This document shows positions 6,494 through 15,142 of a stretch of 45,834 nucleotides of DNA, one piece after another (position 1 is the first letter of the stretch; each line of letters opens with the position of its first letter). The notes beneath the pieces were generated by a model. That model worked only from the letters and a program-made list of their open reading frames with translations. It did not search any database and had not been told where the DNA came from. Made by a program: the position numbers and the translations under genes. The DNA is taken from NCBI GenBank assembly GCA_035529855.1, contig DATKVX010000064.1, positions 1-45,834 on the forward strand, written 5' to 3'. Source of the stretch: a bacterium (GTDB lineage: Bacteria; RBG-13-66-14; B26-G2; WVWN01).

Positions 6494-7087
6494 ATGGCGA
6501 TCGATGCGAACGAGGTAAAGAAACTCCGCGACCGGACCGGCGCCGGCATGATGGACTGCAAACGCGCCCTGCAGGAGTGCGGCGGCGACCACGACCGGGC
6601 GACGGAGTACCTCCGCGTCAAGGGCCTGGCCGCGGCCAAGAAGAAGGCCGGCCGGGTCACCGGCGAGGGTGTCGTCGTCTCCTACGTCCACCCCGGCGAC
6701 AAGCTGGGCGTGCTGGTGGAGGTCAACTGCGAGACCGACTTCGTGGCGCGCAACGACGAGTTCCGCGCCTTCGTCAAGGATATCGCGATGCACATCGCCG
6801 CCTCCGACCCTATGGGCGTGACGTCGGACGACGTGCCCGCGGAGACATTGGGAGAGGAACGAAAGATAGCCGCCGAGCAGGCCCGCGAGCAGGGCAAGCC
6901 GGATAACATAGTCGAGAAGATCGTCGAAGGCCGCTTAAAGAAGTTCATAACCGAGAACACGCTTCTCGAGCAGCCGTTCGTCAAGGACCCCGACAAGACG
7001 GTGCGGGAGTTCGTCGAGGAGGCCGTCGCGAAGTTCGGCGAAAACGTCGTCATCGCGAGGTTCTCCCGCTTCAAGTTGGGCGAGTGA
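6494..7087 (+). CDS. tsf: Elongation factor Ts
   Basis: EF-Ts is the nucleotide exchange factor for EF-Tu. The UBA-like N-terminus with the EF-Tu contact motif is present (VKKLRDRTGAGMMDCKRAL), followed by one dimerisation/core domain containing EVNCETDFVARNDEF and ENTLLEQPFVKDP. At 197 aa it is the short form seen in Thermus rather than the 283-aa E. coli form. Its stop TGA overlaps the GTG start of pyrH (GTGA), so the two are translationally coupled. Confidence 0.95.
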   Translation: MAIDANEVKKLRDRTGAGMMDCKRALQECGGDHDRATEYLRVKGLAAAKKKAGRVTGEGVVVSYVHPGDKLGVLVEVNCETDFVARNDEFRAFVKDIAMHIAASDPMGVTSDDVPAETLGEERKIAAEQAREQGKPDNIVEKIVEGRLKKFITENTLLEQPFVKDPDKTVREFVEEAVAKFGENVVIARFSRFKLGE

Positions 7088-7809
7088 GCGTCGTGGGCGC
7101 GGCCCCGAAATATAAGCGGGTTGTGTTGAAGCTGTCGGGCGGCGCGTTCGCCGGCGAGGGGGGCGGGGGGCTCGAGCCGTCGCGGGTGTCCTTCGTCGCG
7201 GCCGAGGTGGCCGACGCCCGGGCCGCGGGCGCCCAGGTGGCCGTGGTGGTGGGCGGCGGCAACGTCGTGCGGGGGCGCGAGGCCGCGGCGCTGGGGTGGC
7301 CCCGGGCGGCCGTGGACTACATGGGCATGCTCGCCACCGGCGTTAATGCGCTGGCGCTCAAAGAGGGCCTGACGCAGCTCGGCGTGCCGGCGGCGGTGCT
7401 GAGCGCCTTCGACGTCGGCGAATGCTGCGAGCGCTACCGGCGCGAACGCGCGCTCGAGCTGCTGGAAGAGGGCGCGACGGTCATATTCGCCGGCGGGACC
7501 GGCCGGCCGTTCTTCACGACGGACACCGCCGCGGCGCTGCGTGCCTGCGAGCTGGGCGCCGACGCGGTGCTGAAGGCCACCGACGTGGCCGGCGTCTACG
7601 ACCGCGACCCGAAGGACCGCGGCGACGCGAGCTTGCTAACGTCGCTCACGTACGACGAGGTGATAGCGCGAAATATGGCGGTGATGGACGCCGCGGCCGC
7701 GGCGCTGTGCCGGGACCACGGCATCCCCCTCGTCGTTTTCTATTTGTATGACGCCGGCAATATTGGTAAAATAATAAAAGGAGAAAAACTCGGTACCCGC
7801 GTGGGGTGA
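7084..7809 (+). CDS. pyrH: Uridylate kinase (UMP kinase)
   Basis: This 241-aa enzyme phosphorylates UMP to UDP with ATP, feeding pyrimidine nucleotides to RNA and cell-wall precursors. The amino-acid kinase fold is visible: VVLKLSGGAFAG at the N-terminus, VAVVVGGGNVVRG, the UMP-binding DYMGMLATGVNALAL, then AGGTGRPFFTTDTAAALRA and KATDVAGVYDRDPK. It starts at GTG 7084 overlapping tsf; a second in-frame GTG at 7093 is possible. frr follows after 6 nt, the common rpsB-tsf-pyrH-frr order. Confidence 0.95.
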   Translation: MSVVGAAPKYKRVVLKLSGGAFAGEGGGGLEPSRVSFVAAEVADARAAGAQVAVVVGGGNVVRGREAAALGWPRAAVDYMGMLATGVNALALKEGLTQLGVPAAVLSAFDVGECCERYRRERALELLEEGATVIFAGGTGRPFFTTDTAAALRACELGADAVLKATDVAGVYDRDPKDRGDASLLTSLTYDEVIARNMAVMDAAAAALCRDHGIPLVVFYLYDAGNIGKIIKGEKLGTRVG

Positions 7810-7815
7810 GGAACC

Positions 7816-8376
7816 GTGGTAGCGGACGAGATACTTAAGAAAACGGAAAGCAAGATGGAGAGCTCGGCGGCCGCGACCGGCCGCGAGCTCGGGTCCATCC
7901 GGACCGGCCGCGCGTCGGTCGCCTTGCTCGACCGCATCTACGTCGATTCGTACGGCCAGCGCATGCCCCTCAAGCAGGTGGCCACGGTCTCGGTACCGGA
8001 CGCCCGCACCATCGTCGTCCAACCGTGGGACAAGTCCATAATCAAGGACGTGGAGCGGGCGATATACCAGTCCGGCCTCGGCCTCACTCCCACCAACGAC
8101 GGCAACATAATCCGGATACACATCCCGCCGTTGACGGAGGAGCGCCGCCAGGAACTAGTGAAACTCGTGAAGAAGCTGGCCGAGGAGGGCAAGGTCTCCG
8201 TCCGGCGGGTACGCGGCGACGCCAACAAGAACATCAAGGCCGCCGAGAAAGAAGGCGAAATTTCCGAAGACGACGCGCAGCGTCTTATGGATAAGATACA
8301 GGAGTTAACGGATAGTTATATCGAGCGGGTTGACGCCCTCTTTGAAGCGAAGGAAGAAGAGATCCTGGAGATATAG
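7816..8376 (+). CDS. frr: Ribosome recycling factor
   Basis: RRF splits post-termination ribosomes together with EF-G. The 186-aa length is typical. Conserved parts are the helix with GSIRTGRASVALLDRI, the domain II stretch QVATVSVPDARTIVVQPWDKS, the loop GLTPTNDGNIIRIHIPPLTEERR, and VRRVRGDANKNIK before the last long helix. The GTG start at 7816 is preceded by GAGGA (7808-7812). It ends the ribosomal/translation operon, and a terminator follows at 8416-8458. Confidence 0.95.
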   Translation: MVADEILKKTESKMESSAAATGRELGSIRTGRASVALLDRIYVDSYGQRMPLKQVATVSVPDARTIVVQPWDKSIIKDVERAIYQSGLGLTPTNDGNIIRIHIPPLTEERRQELVKLVKKLAEEGKVSVRRVRGDANKNIKAAEKEGEISEDDAQRLMDKIQELTDSYIERVDALFEAKEEEILEI

Positions 8377-8415
8377 TTATGGCCTGACTCTTCTCCAACT
8401 GAATAGCTTCTTGCG

Positions 8416-8458
8416 AGGGACCCGCCGTTCAGTTTGGGGTAGGCGAGAGTCCCTTTTT
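8416..8458 (+). terminator. Terminator after frr
   Basis: AGGGAC (8416-8421) pairs with GTCCCT (8449-8454), and CGCC (8423-8426) pairs with GGCG (8442-8445) inside it. The stem runs into TTTTT (8454-8458). This fits a two-part rho-independent terminator closing rpsB-tsf-pyrH-frr. 8459-8521 before uppS shows no clear promoter. Confidence 0.65.
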
Positions 8459-8521
8459 AAATTTGCGCGAACCGGGGCGGCTTGGGGCGGGAAGGCCGAG
8501 AAGTGGTTAATACGCACGCCC

Positions 8522-9289
8522 ATGGAAATAATTAACCCGTTGGAGGAGCTCGACGAGGAGGAGCTCCGCGCCCGCTTGGAGGGCGCCGCGCTGCCCGCCC
8601 ACGTCGCCGTCATTATGGACGGCAACGGCCGCTGGGCGAGGGGCCGCGGCCTGGCTCGCATCCGCGGCCACCAGGCCGGCGTGAAGGCGGTGCGGGAGGC
8701 CGTGACCGCGTGCCGCGAGGCGGGAGTCAAGTACCTCACGCTGTACGCCTTCTCCAGCGAGAACTGGGAGCGGCCGGAGCTCGAGGTCCGCGCGCTGATG
8801 CGCCTTCTCAAGAACTACCTGGTCGGCGAACGCGAAGAGCTTACCGAGAAGCATATCCGGCTCGAGGCCATGGGTCGATTGGACCGTTTACCGGAGGACG
8901 TCCGCGCGGAGTTGGATAAGACGATGGCCTTGACGGCGCCGTACGACGAGCTGACGCTCACGCTCGCGCTCTCCTACGGCGGCCGGGCCGAGCTGGCGGA
9001 CGCCGTGCGCGCGTTGGTCACCGCCGGCGAAAACGACGTCGACGAGGCGACGATTAGCCGGTACCTTTACGCGCCGGGCCACCCCGACCCGGACTTGCTG
9101 GTGCGGACGAGCGGCGAGTTGCGCGTTTCCAACTTCATGCTGTGGGAGATAGCGTACGCCGAGATCTACGTCACCAACGTTCTGTGGCCCGACTTCCGCG
9201 CCCGGCACATGTACGCGGCCTTGCTCGATTACGCGAGCCGCGAGCGACGGTACGGCCGGGTATCGGCGGCCGGGGGGGGCGGCGGCTAA
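8522..9289 (+). CDS. uppS: Isoprenyl transferase (undecaprenyl diphosphate synthase)
   Basis: This cis-prenyltransferase adds isopentenyl units to farnesyl diphosphate to make the C55 lipid carrier for cell-wall and glycan synthesis. The 255-aa protein has HVAVIMDGNGRWARGRG with the catalytic aspartate, GHQAGVKAVREAV, YAFSSENWERP, and the C-terminal DLLVRTSGELRVSNFMLWE. The ATG at 8522 is chosen because similarity begins about 30 residues later; upstream codons reach into the terminator region. The ribosome site is weak. The stop overlaps the cdsA ATG (TAATG). Confidence 0.93.
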   Translation: MEIINPLEELDEEELRARLEGAALPAHVAVIMDGNGRWARGRGLARIRGHQAGVKAVREAVTACREAGVKYLTLYAFSSENWERPELEVRALMRLLKNYLVGEREELTEKHIRLEAMGRLDRLPEDVRAELDKTMALTAPYDELTLTLALSYGGRAELADAVRALVTAGENDVDEATISRYLYAPGHPDPDLLVRTSGELRVSNFMLWEIAYAEIYVTNVLWPDFRARHMYAALLDYASRERRYGRVSAAGGGGG

Positions 9290-10095
9290 TGTTGGCGGTC
9301 CGCATCTTGACGGCGGCGCTGTGGGTACCGGTGCACCTGGTGATCTTGATATGGGGTCGGCCTTACCACTTCTTGATTTATCTGGAGGCTATAGCGCTGG
9401 TAGCGCTTGTCGAGACGTTTCAGCTACTGGAGGCCGGGGGCCGGCGGCCCCACCGCCTAGCCGCGGTCGCGGCCGGCGTCGCGTTCCTGGCGGCCGTAGC
9501 GTACCGGCCGGCGATATCGCTCTGGGCCGCGGCGGCGCTGGTGGTGGCGGTGCTTTTGGTCCCGGTGTTCCGGCGCGGCACCGCGGGCGCGCTGGCCGAC
9601 GCCGGCGCCACGCTCTTCGCCTTCGCGTACGTGCCGGCGCTGCTCGCGTTTTTGATGCTGGTGCGGGTCCTTCCCGCCGGCGTGGAGCTGTTGTTGATTT
9701 TCTTTATAACGATATGGGCGGTAGACGTCGCGGCGTACTTCGTAGGCCGGGCGGTGGGGCGCCGTCGCCTCGCGCCCAACATAAGCCCGGGCAAGACCGT
9801 GGCCGGGGCCGTGGGCGGCGCCGTCGTGGGCTTGGTGATGCCGCTCGCGCTGGCCAAGCTCTTCTTCGCCGGCGCGGGCCTGGGTTGGCTCGGCGCGCTG
9901 GCGGCGGGCGCGGCCCTCGCGGCCGGCGACCTCGTCGGCGACCTGGCCGAGTCGGCGCTCAAGCGTGACGCCGGCGTCAAGGACAGCGGCGGCGTCCTGC
10001 CGGGGCACGGCGGCGTGCTGGACCGCTTCGACGCCGTGTTATTCTGCGCGCCGCTCTTCTTCGGCGTCCTGGTGCTGGTGGGGCGGGTCGGTTAA
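9289..10095 (+). CDS. cdsA: Phosphatidate cytidylyltransferase (CDP-diglyceride synthase)
   Basis: CdsA makes CDP-diacylglycerol, the precursor of membrane phospholipids. The 268-aa product is almost entirely hydrophobic, with about seven or eight membrane segments. The family signature lies near the C-terminus: ESALKRDAGVKDSGGVLPGHGGVLDRFDA, with the conserved K-R-x-x-x-x-K-D and H-G-G-x-x-D-R pattern. NISPGKTVAGAVGG also matches the family. Start ATG 9289 overlaps the uppS stop by one base. The uppS-cdsA-dxr-rseP order is widespread in bacteria. Confidence 0.93.
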   Translation: MLAVRILTAALWVPVHLVILIWGRPYHFLIYLEAIALVALVETFQLLEAGGRRPHRLAAVAAGVAFLAAVAYRPAISLWAAAALVVAVLLVPVFRRGTAGALADAGATLFAFAYVPALLAFLMLVRVLPAGVELLLIFFITIWAVDVAAYFVGRAVGRRRLAPNISPGKTVAGAVGGAVVGLVMPLALAKLFFAGAGLGWLGALAAGAALAAGDLVGDLAESALKRDAGVKDSGGVLPGHGGVLDRFDAVLFCAPLFFGVLVLVGRVG

Positions 10096-10101
10096 GACGA
10101 T

Positions 10102-11274
10102 ATGGTTAAACGCGTAGCCATACTGGGGTCCACCGGTTCCATAGGGCGGAACGCGCTCGACGTCGTCGCCTCGCTGGGCGACGAGGTCGAGGTGGTGGGG
10201 CTCGCCGCGGGGCACAACGCCGAGCTGTTGGCCCGCCAGGCGCGCTCCTTTCACGTCGCCGCCGTGGGGATGAACGACGAGCGGCAGGCGCGCGTGCTCG
10301 AGCCGCTGGCCGCGGAGGGCGTGGAGGTGTTCGCGGGCGACGGCGCCGCGGCCAACGTCGCGACGACGCCGACGGCGGACCTGGTCCTGGTCTCGGTCGC
10401 CGGGTTCGCCGGCCTCGCTCCCACCCTCGCCGCGTTGAACGCGGGCAAGGACGTGGCGCTCGCCAACAAGGAGTCGCTGGTCGCGGGCGGAAAGCTGGTG
10501 CGGGAGGCGCAGCGGGCCGCCGGCGTGCGCATCTTCCCGGTGGACAGCGAGCACGCGGCCCTGGCCCAGTGCCTCGAGATCTGCCGCCCCGACGCCGTCC
10601 GGCGGTTGATACTCACGGCCTCCGGCGGCCCGTTCCTGGGGAAGAGCCGGGAAGAAGTGGCGAACGCGACGCCGGAGCAGGCCGTGGCGCACCCGGTGTG
10701 GGATATGGGCGCCAAGATTTCGGTGGACTCCGCGACGCTTATGAACAAGGGTTTAGAGGTCATCGAGGCGTACTGGCTCTTCGACATGCCGTGGGACCGC
10801 ATCGACGTCTTGATACATCCGCAGTCGGTGGTCCACTCGCTGGTCGAGCTGGCGGACGGCTCGTTCGTGGCGCAGTTCGCCACCGCGGACATGCGTCTGC
10901 CCATCCAGTACGCGCTTACGTACCCGGAGCGGCGCGCGGCGCGTTTCCCCACCGTGGCGCTCGAGCTCGCGACCATAGGCCGGCTCGACTTCGCCCGGCC
11001 GGACCCGGCGCGGTTTCCGTGCTTCGGCCTGGCCCTCGCCGCGGGGCGCGCCGGCGGCCTGAAACCCGCGGTAATGAACGCCGCCGACGAGGTGGCGGTC
11101 GAGAAATTCCTGGCGGGCGAAATCCCCTTCGGCGCGCTGCCGGAGATCATCGAGACCACGCTGGCCGGCGCCCCGGACGGCGACGTAGGCGGCTACGATG
11201 ACGTCGCCCGGGCGGACCGGTGGGCGCGGCGCCGGGCGGAGGAGGTCGCCGCGGCGGTCGTGGGTCGTACTTAG
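10102..11274 (+). CDS. dxr: 1-deoxy-D-xylulose 5-phosphate reductoisomerase
   Basis: Dxr carries out the second step of the MEP pathway for isoprenoids: rearrangement and NADPH reduction of DXP to MEP. The 390-aa protein shows the nucleotide-binding GSTGSIGRNALDVV at residues 8-21, ANKESLVAGG, the metal/substrate residues in PVDSEHAAL, ASGGPF, and MGAKISVDSATLMNKGLEVIEA. The C-terminal helical domain is complete. With ispG downstream and uppS upstream, the cluster links isoprenoid precursor synthesis to its polyprenyl product. Confidence 0.96.
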   Translation: MVKRVAILGSTGSIGRNALDVVASLGDEVEVVGLAAGHNAELLARQARSFHVAAVGMNDERQARVLEPLAAEGVEVFAGDGAAANVATTPTADLVLVSVAGFAGLAPTLAALNAGKDVALANKESLVAGGKLVREAQRAAGVRIFPVDSEHAALAQCLEICRPDAVRRLILTASGGPFLGKSREEVANATPEQAVAHPVWDMGAKISVDSATLMNKGLEVIEAYWLFDMPWDRIDVLIHPQSVVHSLVELADGSFVAQFATADMRLPIQYALTYPERRAARFPTVALELATIGRLDFARPDPARFPCFGLALAAGRAGGLKPAVMNAADEVAVEKFLAGEIPFGALPEIIETTLAGAPDGDVGGYDDVARADRWARRRAEEVAAAVVGRT

Positions 11275-11290
11275 GCGTGAGGTAAGGTCG

Positions 11291-11911
11291 ATGTTTGCGA
11301 ATAAAATTTTTCGGGCGAGGTACTTCTTAGCGGCGGCGGCTTTCGCGGCCGCGGCGTACGGCGACGTTATCGAGGACATCGAAGCCGACATCGCCGCCGA
11401 CCCGGATAACGCCGACCTGTACGTCGAGCTCGCGATGGAATATGAGTACGCGAACGATTGGCGGGAGGCCGTGGACGCGTACCTGATGGCGCTGGCGCTC
11501 GTGCCCAACGACGCCGACGTACACTTCCGGCTGGCGGAGGTATACTTCGCCGTCGACAAGCTCGAGCCGGCGATAGACGAGTACCGTAAGGCCGTCGCCC
11601 TCGACGAAGGCCTCAAGAAGGCCTACTATCAGATGGGGCGCGCGTACCTCGGCTCGAGAAGGTACGACGAGGCCGTAACCGCGCTCGAGAAATACGTGGA
11701 GGTTTCTCCCTACGATTTCAACGGCCTGTGGTTTCTGGGACGCGCGTTGGAGAAGGTGGGGCGAAAAAAGGACGCGCTGGAGCGATACGAGGAGATATTG
11801 GACTACAGCACGGGTGCGTACGCCGCCGTGGGCAAGATAGGCGTCTTCGGAACCAGCGACGACCTCGCCGCGTACGTGCGCAAACTGGAGAAGGAAGTCT
11901 ACGGAGAATAA
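11291..11911 (+). CDS. Exported TPR-repeat protein
   Basis: ATG at 11291 with AGGTAAGG just upstream gives a 206-aa protein. It begins with a signal peptide (KIFRARYFLAAAAFAAAAYG), so it acts outside the cytoplasm. Four tetratricopeptide repeats follow from about residue 38 to 175 (for example ADLYVELAMEYEYANDWREA, YYQMGRAYLGSRRYDEAV, LWFLGRALEKVGRKKDAL), forming a protein-binding helical scaffold. The last 30 residues are charged. It is embedded between dxr and rseP, which suggests an envelope assembly or quality-control role, but the specific partner is unknown. Confidence 0.8.
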   Translation: MFANKIFRARYFLAAAAFAAAAYGDVIEDIEADIAADPDNADLYVELAMEYEYANDWREAVDAYLMALALVPNDADVHFRLAEVYFAVDKLEPAIDEYRKAVALDEGLKKAYYQMGRAYLGSRRYDEAVTALEKYVEVSPYDFNGLWFLGRALEKVGRKKDALERYEEILDYSTGAYAAVGKIGVFGTSDDLAAYVRKLEKEVYGE

Positions 11912-11913
11912 GA

Positions 11914-12195
11914 ATGCCGACGGAAAAACCGGCGCGAATGGTGGCTTTGATATACCCGCACGGCGGCGGCTTCATGGCCCGCATCTTCCCGGCGGGGATA
12001 GTCTGCTTCAGCGAGAGCATCGCCGGCCTGAAGGAAGAAATCGAGGCCGCGCTGGCCGACTACCGGGCCGACGCCGAGGAGTTCTCGGACGCGCTCGAGG
12101 ATTTCGCCCTGTCGTTATCGCAGGCGGAGTGGGACTGGGCCGAGGGCTCGTCCACCCTCTTCTACGTCGAGCTCGAGGAGGATTACACCCAATAG
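11914..12195 (+). CDS. Small conserved-looking acidic protein, unknown function
   Basis: A 93-aa product starts at ATG 11914 with GGAG (11903-11906) inside the end of the TPR gene. The first 60 residues (MVALIYPHGGGFMARIFPAGIVCF and then a helix) have the strand-strand-strand-helix look of the HicB antitoxin/RNase-like fold, but no partner HicA toxin is next to it. The C-terminal part is very acidic. It lies between the TPR gene and rseP with 2-nt and 10-nt gaps, so it is part of that operon. No function is assigned. Confidence 0.6.
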   Translation: MPTEKPARMVALIYPHGGGFMARIFPAGIVCFSESIAGLKEEIEAALADYRADAEEFSDALEDFALSLSQAEWDWAEGSSTLFYVELEEDYTQ

Positions 12196-12205
12196 GCGGG
12201 GACGC

Positions 12206-13528
12206 GTGACTACGATATTGGCATTCATAGTCGTTCTTGGGATTCTGGTCTTCGTGCACGAGGCCGGCCACTTCGCCGCGGCCAAGCTCGCGCGCATCCG
12301 CGTTCTGCGATTTTCGTTCGGCTTCGGCAAGGTCCTCCTAAGCTTCACGTGGCGCGGCACCGAGTACGCCCTATCGCTCTTGCCGCTGGGCGGCTACGTC
12401 AAAATGGCGGGCGGCGACGAGCGCGAGCGCGAGGGCACGCCCGACGAGTTCCTGTCCAAGCCGCCGTGGGCGCGGATGCTGGTGGCCTTCGCCGGCCCGG
12501 CGATGAACTTCGTCCTGGCGATAGTACTCTTCGCGGTGGTGGCCAAGGCCGGGTACACGCTCTACACTTTCCCGAACCGGGTCGGCGGCATACTGGAAAC
12601 CGTGGCCGTCGACGGCGAACGGGTGCCGGCGCCGGCCAATCTGGCGGGCTTCGAAGAAGGCGACGTAATCGTGGCGGTGGACGGCCGGCCCACGACCTGT
12701 TGGTTCGACCTCCAGCGCGTCGTGAGCGCGAACGCCGGCCGCAAGCTTACGTTCGACGTCCTACGCGGCGGCCGTAAGTTGACGCTCGAGGCCGCGCCGG
12801 CGCTGGAGCCCGAGACCGGCCGCGGCCTGGTGGGGTTGATGCCCTACCAGACGAACGACGTCTACGGTGTAGCCGAGGGGACGTCCGCCGCCGCGGCGGG
12901 CGTGACGAAGGGCGACCGCGTCGTATCGATGGACGGCCGACCGGTGGCCACGTTCAACGACTTGTTGGCGCTGACCGTGGACCTGCCGGCGGGCGGCCAC
13001 GACGTCACCTTTGAAACGGCCGCCGGGCCGGTAACGGCGACCGTCGATTACAAAGGGGAAGGCGCCGAGGAATTCGTCGAGAAGCTCGGCGTGGTGTGCG
13101 GCCTGCTCGAGGTCCGAAGGTCCGAGGACTGGCTCGGCGCCGTTCCCGCCGGTTGGGACCGGACGTGGGAGATAATGGCCGGCACCGCCCGCGGCATGGC
13201 GCTGGTGTTCAAGGGCCGCGTCAAGGTTACCAAAGCGCTGGGCGGCCCCATCACCATCGCGCGCTTCGCCGGCGAAACGGCGCGCGCGGGCTTCGTGCCC
13301 TACGTGGAGTACATAGGTTTTCTCTCGGTAATGTTGGCGATGCTCAACCTCTTGCCGGTGCCGGTGTTGGACGGCGGCCACATTGTGATCGGCCTTTTCG
13401 AGACGGTGCGGCGCAAGAACCTGTCGGCTCGCGCCCGGGAGCTGGTCAACGTCGTCGGCTTCGCCTTGATGGTCGGCATCGTCGCGCTGGCGCTTATCGC
13501 CGACTTCACGAGGGTCTTTCAGGGTTAA
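12206..13528 (+). CDS. rseP: RIP metalloprotease RseP (site-2 protease)
   Basis: RseP cuts membrane-embedded anti-sigma factors and leftover signal peptides within the bilayer. The 440-aa protein has the zinc motif HEAGH at residues 18-22 in the first membrane helix and LDGGH at 388-392 near the C-terminus, which supplies the third ligand. Two PDZ-like domains lie between (about 125-215 and 220-285, the second with AAAAGVTKGDRVVSMDGRPV). It begins with GTG at 12206. ispG starts 12 nt after it. Confidence 0.94.
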   Translation: MTTILAFIVVLGILVFVHEAGHFAAAKLARIRVLRFSFGFGKVLLSFTWRGTEYALSLLPLGGYVKMAGGDEREREGTPDEFLSKPPWARMLVAFAGPAMNFVLAIVLFAVVAKAGYTLYTFPNRVGGILETVAVDGERVPAPANLAGFEEGDVIVAVDGRPTTCWFDLQRVVSANAGRKLTFDVLRGGRKLTLEAAPALEPETGRGLVGLMPYQTNDVYGVAEGTSAAAAGVTKGDRVVSMDGRPVATFNDLLALTVDLPAGGHDVTFETAAGPVTATVDYKGEGAEEFVEKLGVVCGLLEVRRSEDWLGAVPAGWDRTWEIMAGTARGMALVFKGRVKVTKALGGPITIARFAGETARAGFVPYVEYIGFLSVMLAMLNLLPVPVLDGGHIVIGLFETVRRKNLSARARELVNVVGFALMVGIVALALIADFTRVFQG

Positions 13529-13540
13529 ATTAAAAAAGCG

Positions 13541-14599
13541 ATGTTTACGCGAGACGAAACGAAGAAAGTCATGGTGGGCGGCGTCGCGGTAGGCGGCGGC
13601 GAGCCGGTGCGCGTCGAGTCCATGACCAAGACCGACACCCGGGACGTGGCGGCGACGCTGGCGCAGCTCGAGCGGCTGGCCGCCGCGGGGTGCGAGCTGG
13701 CGCGCGCGGCGGTTCCCGACGTCGACGCCGCGGCGGCTTTCGGCGAATTGGCGCGCCGGTCGCCGGTGCCGCTTATGGCGGATATACACTTCGACCGCCG
13801 CCTGGCTTTGGCCTGTCTCGACGCCGGCGCCGCGGCCGTTCGTCTCAACCCGGGCAATATAACGCGGCGCGAGGAATGGCTCGAGCTCGGCCGCGAGATG
13901 GCGGCGCGCGGCGCGGCGGCCCGCGTAGGCGTGAACGCCGGCTCGCTCGCGCGGGACGTGGTCGCCCGACACGGCGGCCGCACCGCCGCGGCCATGGCGG
14001 CGAGCGCCGTCGAGGGCGTGCGGCGGCTGGAGGACGCGGGCGTCGAAGACGTCATCGTCTCGGCCAAGGCTACATCGCCGGCGGTTACGCTCCAGGCCAA
14101 CCGCCTCATAGCCGAGGAGCTCCCGTACCCGCTCCACGTCGGCGTCACCGAGGCCGGCCTGGGCGACGCGGGCGTCGTGCGCTCGGCGGCGGGGCTGGCC
14201 CTTATCCTAGCCGCGGGTTTGGGCAATACCCTCAGGGTATCGCTCACCGACGCGCCGGAGCGCGAGGTGGCCGTCGGCTACGAGGTCTTGCGGGCGCTCG
14301 AGCTGAGGCGGCGGGGCCCCACGCTCATCTCCTGTCCCGGTTGCGGCCGCGCCCAGGTGGACGTGGCGGCTCTGGCCCGCCGCGTGGCGCAGAGCCTGAA
14401 CGGCGACGCGCGCGACGTCGTGGTGGCCGTTATGGGGTGCGCCGTTAACGGCCCGGGCGAGGCGAGCGAGGCCGACGTCGGCGTGGCCGGCGGCAAAGGC
14501 CGCGGCGTCGTCTACCGCAAGGGCGAGATCGTGCGGTCGACGGACGAGGGCGAGCTCGTGGCCGCGCTGCTCGAGGAACTGGATAGGTTGGGGTCGTAG
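13541..14599 (+). CDS. ispG: 4-hydroxy-3-methylbut-2-enyl diphosphate synthase (flavodoxin-type, IspG/GcpE)
   Basis: IspG converts MEcPP to HMBPP in the MEP pathway, using a 4Fe-4S cluster. The 352-aa protein is the short form without the extra plant-type domain. The TIM-barrel half has PVRVESMTKTDTRD, PLMADIHFDRRLAL and RLNPGNI. The cluster ligands are C265 and C268 (SCPGCGR) and C300 (MGCAVNGPGE), with the neighbouring glutamate. All catalytic residues appear intact. It shares the operon with dxr and rseP. Confidence 0.95.
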   Translation: MFTRDETKKVMVGGVAVGGGEPVRVESMTKTDTRDVAATLAQLERLAAAGCELARAAVPDVDAAAAFGELARRSPVPLMADIHFDRRLALACLDAGAAAVRLNPGNITRREEWLELGREMAARGAAARVGVNAGSLARDVVARHGGRTAAAMAASAVEGVRRLEDAGVEDVIVSAKATSPAVTLQANRLIAEELPYPLHVGVTEAGLGDAGVVRSAAGLALILAAGLGNTLRVSLTDAPEREVAVGYEVLRALELRRRGPTLISCPGCGRAQVDVAALARRVAQSLNGDARDVVVAVMGCAVNGPGEASEADVGVAGGKGRGVVYRKGEIVRSTDEGELVAALLEELDRLGS

Positions 14600-14603
14600 C
14601 TTT

Positions 14604-15128
14604 ATGTTGCTGGAAGACGCGCGGGAGAAAGTAGCCGAACTCGCGGCCGCGGTGGCCGCGGCGCGGGGCGTCGACGTGTGGGACGTCTCGCTCAAACGCG
14701 GCCCCAAGGGTTGGGTGGTGAAGGTTATCCTCGACCGGGCCGAAGAGTTCGTAAGCGTGGAGGATTGCGCCGACGTGAACGTTAGGCTGCGTGCCCGGCT
14801 CGAAATTGAGAACGCACTGGCCGGCGCGTTCGACCTCGAAGTGTCGTCGCCCGGGTTGGACCGGTCGCTGCGGGGCCGGCGCGATTTCGAGCGCTTCCGC
14901 GGCATGCTGGCCCGTTTGAAGGTCAAGCGCGGTACGCGGCCGGAGACGGTCGTGGGACGCATCGTGAAGGTCGACGCCGACGGCCTCGAGCTCGATATCG
15001 ACGAGGGCCGCCGGACTTTCGAATTCGGCTCGGTGGCGGAAGCCAGGCTCGAGCCGGAACTACCGGGCTTCGGGAAGAGCGAGCCCTCGGGTAAGAAGGG
15101 TCGCGGTAGGACGTGGCCTCGGCGCTAG
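14604..15128 (+). CDS. rimP: Ribosome maturation factor RimP
   Basis: RimP helps mature the 30S subunit. The 174-aa product has the KH-like N-terminal domain (ARGVDVWDVSLKRGPKGWVVKVILD) followed by VSVEDCADVNVRLRARLE, FDLEVSSPGLDRSLRGRRDFERF, and an SH3-like C-terminal barrel ending in a basic tail. It starts at ATG 14604, 4 nt after ispG, and lies directly before nusA, the standard rimP-nusA-infB order. Confidence 0.92.
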   Translation: MLLEDAREKVAELAAAVAAARGVDVWDVSLKRGPKGWVVKVILDRAEEFVSVEDCADVNVRLRARLEIENALAGAFDLEVSSPGLDRSLRGRRDFERFRGMLARLKVKRGTRPETVVGRIVKVDADGLELDIDEGRRTFEFGSVAEARLEPELPGFGKSEPSGKKGRGRTWPRR

Positions 15129-15142
15129 GAGAGAGATTGACC

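Noticed and set aside
8330-8521. An upstream extension of uppS
   Set aside because: The extra codons run through the frr end and a terminator hairpin and match nothing in the family. ATG 8522 is adequate.
12761-14137. A 458-codon open frame on the minus strand opposite rseP and ispG
   Set aside because: It is opposite two confidently identified genes and is explained by high GC at third positions. It is rich in His, Arg, Gly and Ala and has no motif.
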